Below, in pieces: positions 48,973 through 49,115 of a DNA stretch of 49,115 bases. A program made the position numbers and the translations under genes. The DNA lies in contig DQXT01000079.1 of assembly GCA_011042225.1 (NCBI GenBank), positions 1 to 49,115 of the forward strand, read 5' to 3'. Numbering within the stretch: position 1 is the stretch's first letter; every line of letters starts with the position of its first letter. This DNA comes from Deltaproteobacteria bacterium. GTDB taxonomy: Bacteria; Desulfobacterota; Dissulfuribacteria; Dissulfuribacterales; UBA3076. Below the pieces are notes generated by a model, which saw only the letters and a list, made by a program, of their open reading frames with translations, did no database searches and was not told where the DNA came from.

Positions 48973-49115
48973 ATCCCAGTCCTGCATACTACAAGGAAGT
49001 AAAGCTGAAAGGTAAGGTGAGGCGTAGGTTCAAGTCAACTCCCATTGGTCGCAAGGCAGTGTTCATTATGTTGGTGGTGCAACGGGTCTTATGTCTGGCC
49101 TGTGGGGCTCTGAGG
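48973..49115 (+). pseudogene. 5'-truncated ISL3-type transposase, running off the window
   Basis: From 48981 the frame reads YYKEVKLKGKVRRRF, then STPIGRKAVFIMLVVQRVLC and LACGALR at the edge. This agrees with the N-terminal zinc-finger region of ISL3-family transposases, in which a second Cys pair (C-x2-C) follows VQRV-C. The first Cys pair and the start codon are missing; sequence identity stops at the right end of the RAYT unit, so the gene seems cut by it. Whether the rest is intact lies outside the window. Confidence 0.65.

Overview
The window reads as chromosomal DNA of a Gram-negative bacterium, most likely a Desulfobacterota (delta-proteobacterial, sulfate-reducer-like) lineage. This is inferred from gene order, an HflX with the long N-terminal extension I associate with that group, an NtrC-type regulator beside a TonB receptor, and outer-membrane and rod-shape genes. 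I cannot name a genus. Most of the window is dense, conserved housekeeping sequence; both ends are eroded or mobile.

Left end (1-2002, minus strand): a LysE-type exporter beside a broken catabolic pair. An M20 amidohydrolase has lost its C-terminus and is joined, out of frame, to the middle of a class III aminotransferase of the diaminobutyrate (EctB/DoeD) type, which also carries an in-frame TAG.

2138-14395 (minus strand): one long translation and RNA-metabolism operon. In transcription order it holds a promoter, tRNA-Gly(CCC), rimP, nusA, infB, a DUF503 gene, rbfA, nrnA, truB, rpsO, a hairpin, pnp, an M16 peptidase and dut. It resembles the E. coli metY-rimP-nusA-infB-rbfA-truB-rpsO-pnp operon, but with a different tRNA at its head.

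14635-29480: the classic origin-proximal set (parB, parA, mnmE, jag, yidC, yidD, rnpA, rpmH, all minus), split by a plus-strand insert. The insert holds hflX (apparent AUA start), a Ca2+-type P-ATPase preceded by a gene-poor stretch, a fused mpl-tgt reading frame, and yajC. A 765-base non-coding AT-rich gap (29481-30245) lies between leftward rpmH and rightward mreB and is the best oriC candidate.

30246-35876 (plus): the rod-shape operon mreB, mreC, mreD, mrdA (PBP2), rodA. Then come a DUF4124-lytic transglycosylase, a transaldolase/FSA, a 2[4Fe-4S] ferredoxin, a small unknown protein, manganese-dependent pyrophosphatase and a TPR protein.

40221-45968 (minus): a compact four-gene unit of orphan periplasmic binding protein, sensor kinase, sigma54 response regulator and TonB-dependent receptor, with two four-base ATGA overlaps. 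It has no ABC permease or ATPase and is the best candidate here for a little-described sensing/uptake system.

Right end (46117-49115): a TrmJ-like methyltransferase, a nucleotidyltransferase fused to what looks like a truncated partner protein, a RAYT-type Y1 transposase bounded by GGGGAC-rich inverted repeats, and a 5'-truncated ISL3-type transposase running off the edge.
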